DNA from: Nematopogon swammerdamellus
Taxonomy: Eukaryota > Arthropoda > Insecta > Lepidoptera > Adelidae
Assembly: GCA_946902875.1 (NCBI GenBank)
Contig: OX336355.1
Location: forward strand, 11,272,847 to 11,336,846
DNA length: 64,000 nt
Direction of reading: 5' to 3'
Below, piece after piece: positions 62,930 through 64,000 of this stretch. The position numbers and the translations under genes were made by a program. The number at the start of each line of letters is the position of its first letter. The stretch's first letter is position 1. The notes under the pieces were generated by a model. The model saw only the letters and a list, made by a program, of their open reading frames with translations, was not told the DNA's origin and made no database searches.

Positions 62930-63190
62930 AGATTCGAAAGTGTTAAGTTTATCGCGAGCGTAGCCACGGTCATGGGTACTTTCTTCTTCTCTACTATTAT
63001 AAAATGCAACGTTTGTCCTTCTGTATTACATACATTTGAAAAACTACTGAACCGATCGTGCTGTTTCTGCGAGTATCTACTATAAAATATTGCATAGCTG
63101 TGAATGTAGATTATATATCATTGCGATATTTTTACAAGTAAAGTAAATGGGCTAAGCAGTGAACAAAGATTTTTAAGCGAAACTGCGAGT
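62930..63190 (+). mobile_element. Two adjacent Helitron-like pieces
   Basis: CGCGAGCGTAGCCACGGTCA (62953-62972) is a 3' end; TCTCTACTATTATAAAATGC (62988) then TTGAAAAACTACTGAACCGA and GGGCTAAGCAGTGAACAAAG are a 5' start and body of a second, with a lost end. Confidence 0.5.
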
Positions 63191-64000
63191 ATATATTATT
63201 TATCATTTCATAGCAACATCATTATGAGACCAGAAACGGAAGGAAAACTCAGAAAAGCCACAACACAGACAAATTTAAGAGCAGCGTTTTATTCAATAGC
63301 ATAAATATTTTCAATAAATTACCAAGTTAACTATAAGTAAGGACTGCCAATTACCATTGTTTAAATTTAAAATGACTCAGTGTTTGAGAGATCAAACATT
63401 CTACAATGTCGATTATTTTGTAATTTAGGCATAATTACGTAATAACTTCCTATTAATTATATATTAATAATGTTAGATTATGTGTCTATCACGATGTGTT
63501 TAGGTATTATAATTATTGTAAACTTGACAATGTCTCTAAAATTTGTACAGAATTAACCGTTTCATTTCAGTTCATTCATACATACCTAATATCAATTTGC
63601 CAAGCCGCACCGATCATGTTGGCCAACACATCACATGTTTGTTCAATAAACCCTTTGCAAGGTGGACGGCCGACATATTGGTTTCTTTGTGGTCAGACGG
63701 ACAGACGGTCCAGACGAGATAACACTTTAACGATTAATTACGTTTACTCTACGTGTCTACGTTCGTGAGGTTTGTTAGAAAAGTAACAAACATTTTTCGC
63801 TGCGTTCGTGAGGCTCGGCTCAAAACTGACTCAACGTCTCGTGTTTGCTTTCGTTGAAAATGTTAAATTTTGGACCTACTTTTACGGTAAATAAGTCTGC
63901 TACTAAATGAAAGTACGGAGTATAACGTAGTTACCACCGTGCAACGTTTTAAATTAATAGATAGTACAAACAGAAGACACACAGACAGACAAACAAACAC
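63191..64000. other. Spacer to window end
   Basis: GTTTGTTA-GAAAAG-TAACAAAC at 63769-63790 is an 8-bp perfect stem between two GTTCGTGAGG words (63763 and 63804). A GACAGACGG stretch at 63697. No gene recognised. Confidence 0.35.

Noticed and set aside
1..64000. CRISPR array, prophage, integrative element or bacterial defence system
   Set aside because: No regularly spaced repeats, no dense coding, no prokaryotic gene organisation; repeat types and splice signals are those of an insect nuclear genome.

Overview
This window looks like nuclear DNA of an insect, most likely a moth or butterfly (Lepidoptera). The reasons are an A+T-rich background, no long open reading frame (the longest is about 143 codons, against stop-free expectations for genes), one spliced-looking exon with a GTAAG donor, and a dense set of short interspersed repeats of kinds I know from lepidopteran genomes: Helitron-like ends of the form GCGAAGCCGCGGGC...AGCTAGT, the 'GGGTTCCG...AAATTTCAAC' arthropod repeat, and 5'-truncated non-LTR (LINE) reverse-transcriptase tails. 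Nothing resembles bacterial operons, CRISPR, rRNA or an intact tRNA gene. The taxonomic call is from memory of repeat types, not from a search.

Two abundant short retroposon families dominate. Family A (about 15 copies) is a SINE whose full-length head joins a tRNA-like A box, a 5S-rRNA-like block and a B-box-like motif, with a shared central core and an A-rich tail. A second head (plain tRNA-like) is attached to the same core at 7488-7762 and 22905-23190. Family B (about 14 copies) is roughly 320 bp, starts near GTGTGGGGCCGGTACTT, carries a conserved 12-bp stem (GGTGTTGTGCTG / CAGCACAACACC) and ends in a GTAT-type microsatellite. Four copies are bounded by 9-13 bp direct repeats, which points to LINE-driven retroposition, yet no pol III boxes are visible. 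At 55691-56364 one B copy is split by another B copy in opposite orientation.

Other layers: LINE C-terminal relics at 9020, 18903, 23918(-), 32661, 41310(-), 44762, 46808, 49600(-), 51776, 54336 and 56476; DNA-transposon-like elements with terminal inverted repeats at 3626, 10709, 18813 (split by a LINE), 23737, 31663, 37287, 50788 and 52007. The 23737-25177 element contains a broken MADF-domain reading frame; 52007-52834 has exact TTA target duplications and 16-bp terminal repeats, as in PIF/Harbinger. Several long palindromes (8102-8269, 13506-13642, 21873-22061, 25214-25344) are hairpin-type elements.

The only piece of a protein-coding gene I trust is at 26288-26385 on +: a 33-codon first exon of a THAP zinc-finger protein ending at a consensus splice donor; its remaining exons are not recognisable here. 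Candidate promoter or first-exon regions, all inference, lie at 4755-4850, 5581-5746, 57185-57290, 57940-58110 and 62440-62575. Regionally: 1-3600 AT-rich with scattered repeats; 3600-9300 repeat-rich; 9300-21800 mostly AT-rich spacer; 21800-28600 the most layered part (palindromes, nested transposons, THAP exon); 28600-41300 spacer with dispersed elements; 41300-57300 repeat and LINE dense; 57300-64000 spacer with two possible promoters. No concerted 'system' of cooperating genes is visible; the interest lies in the mobile-element biology.
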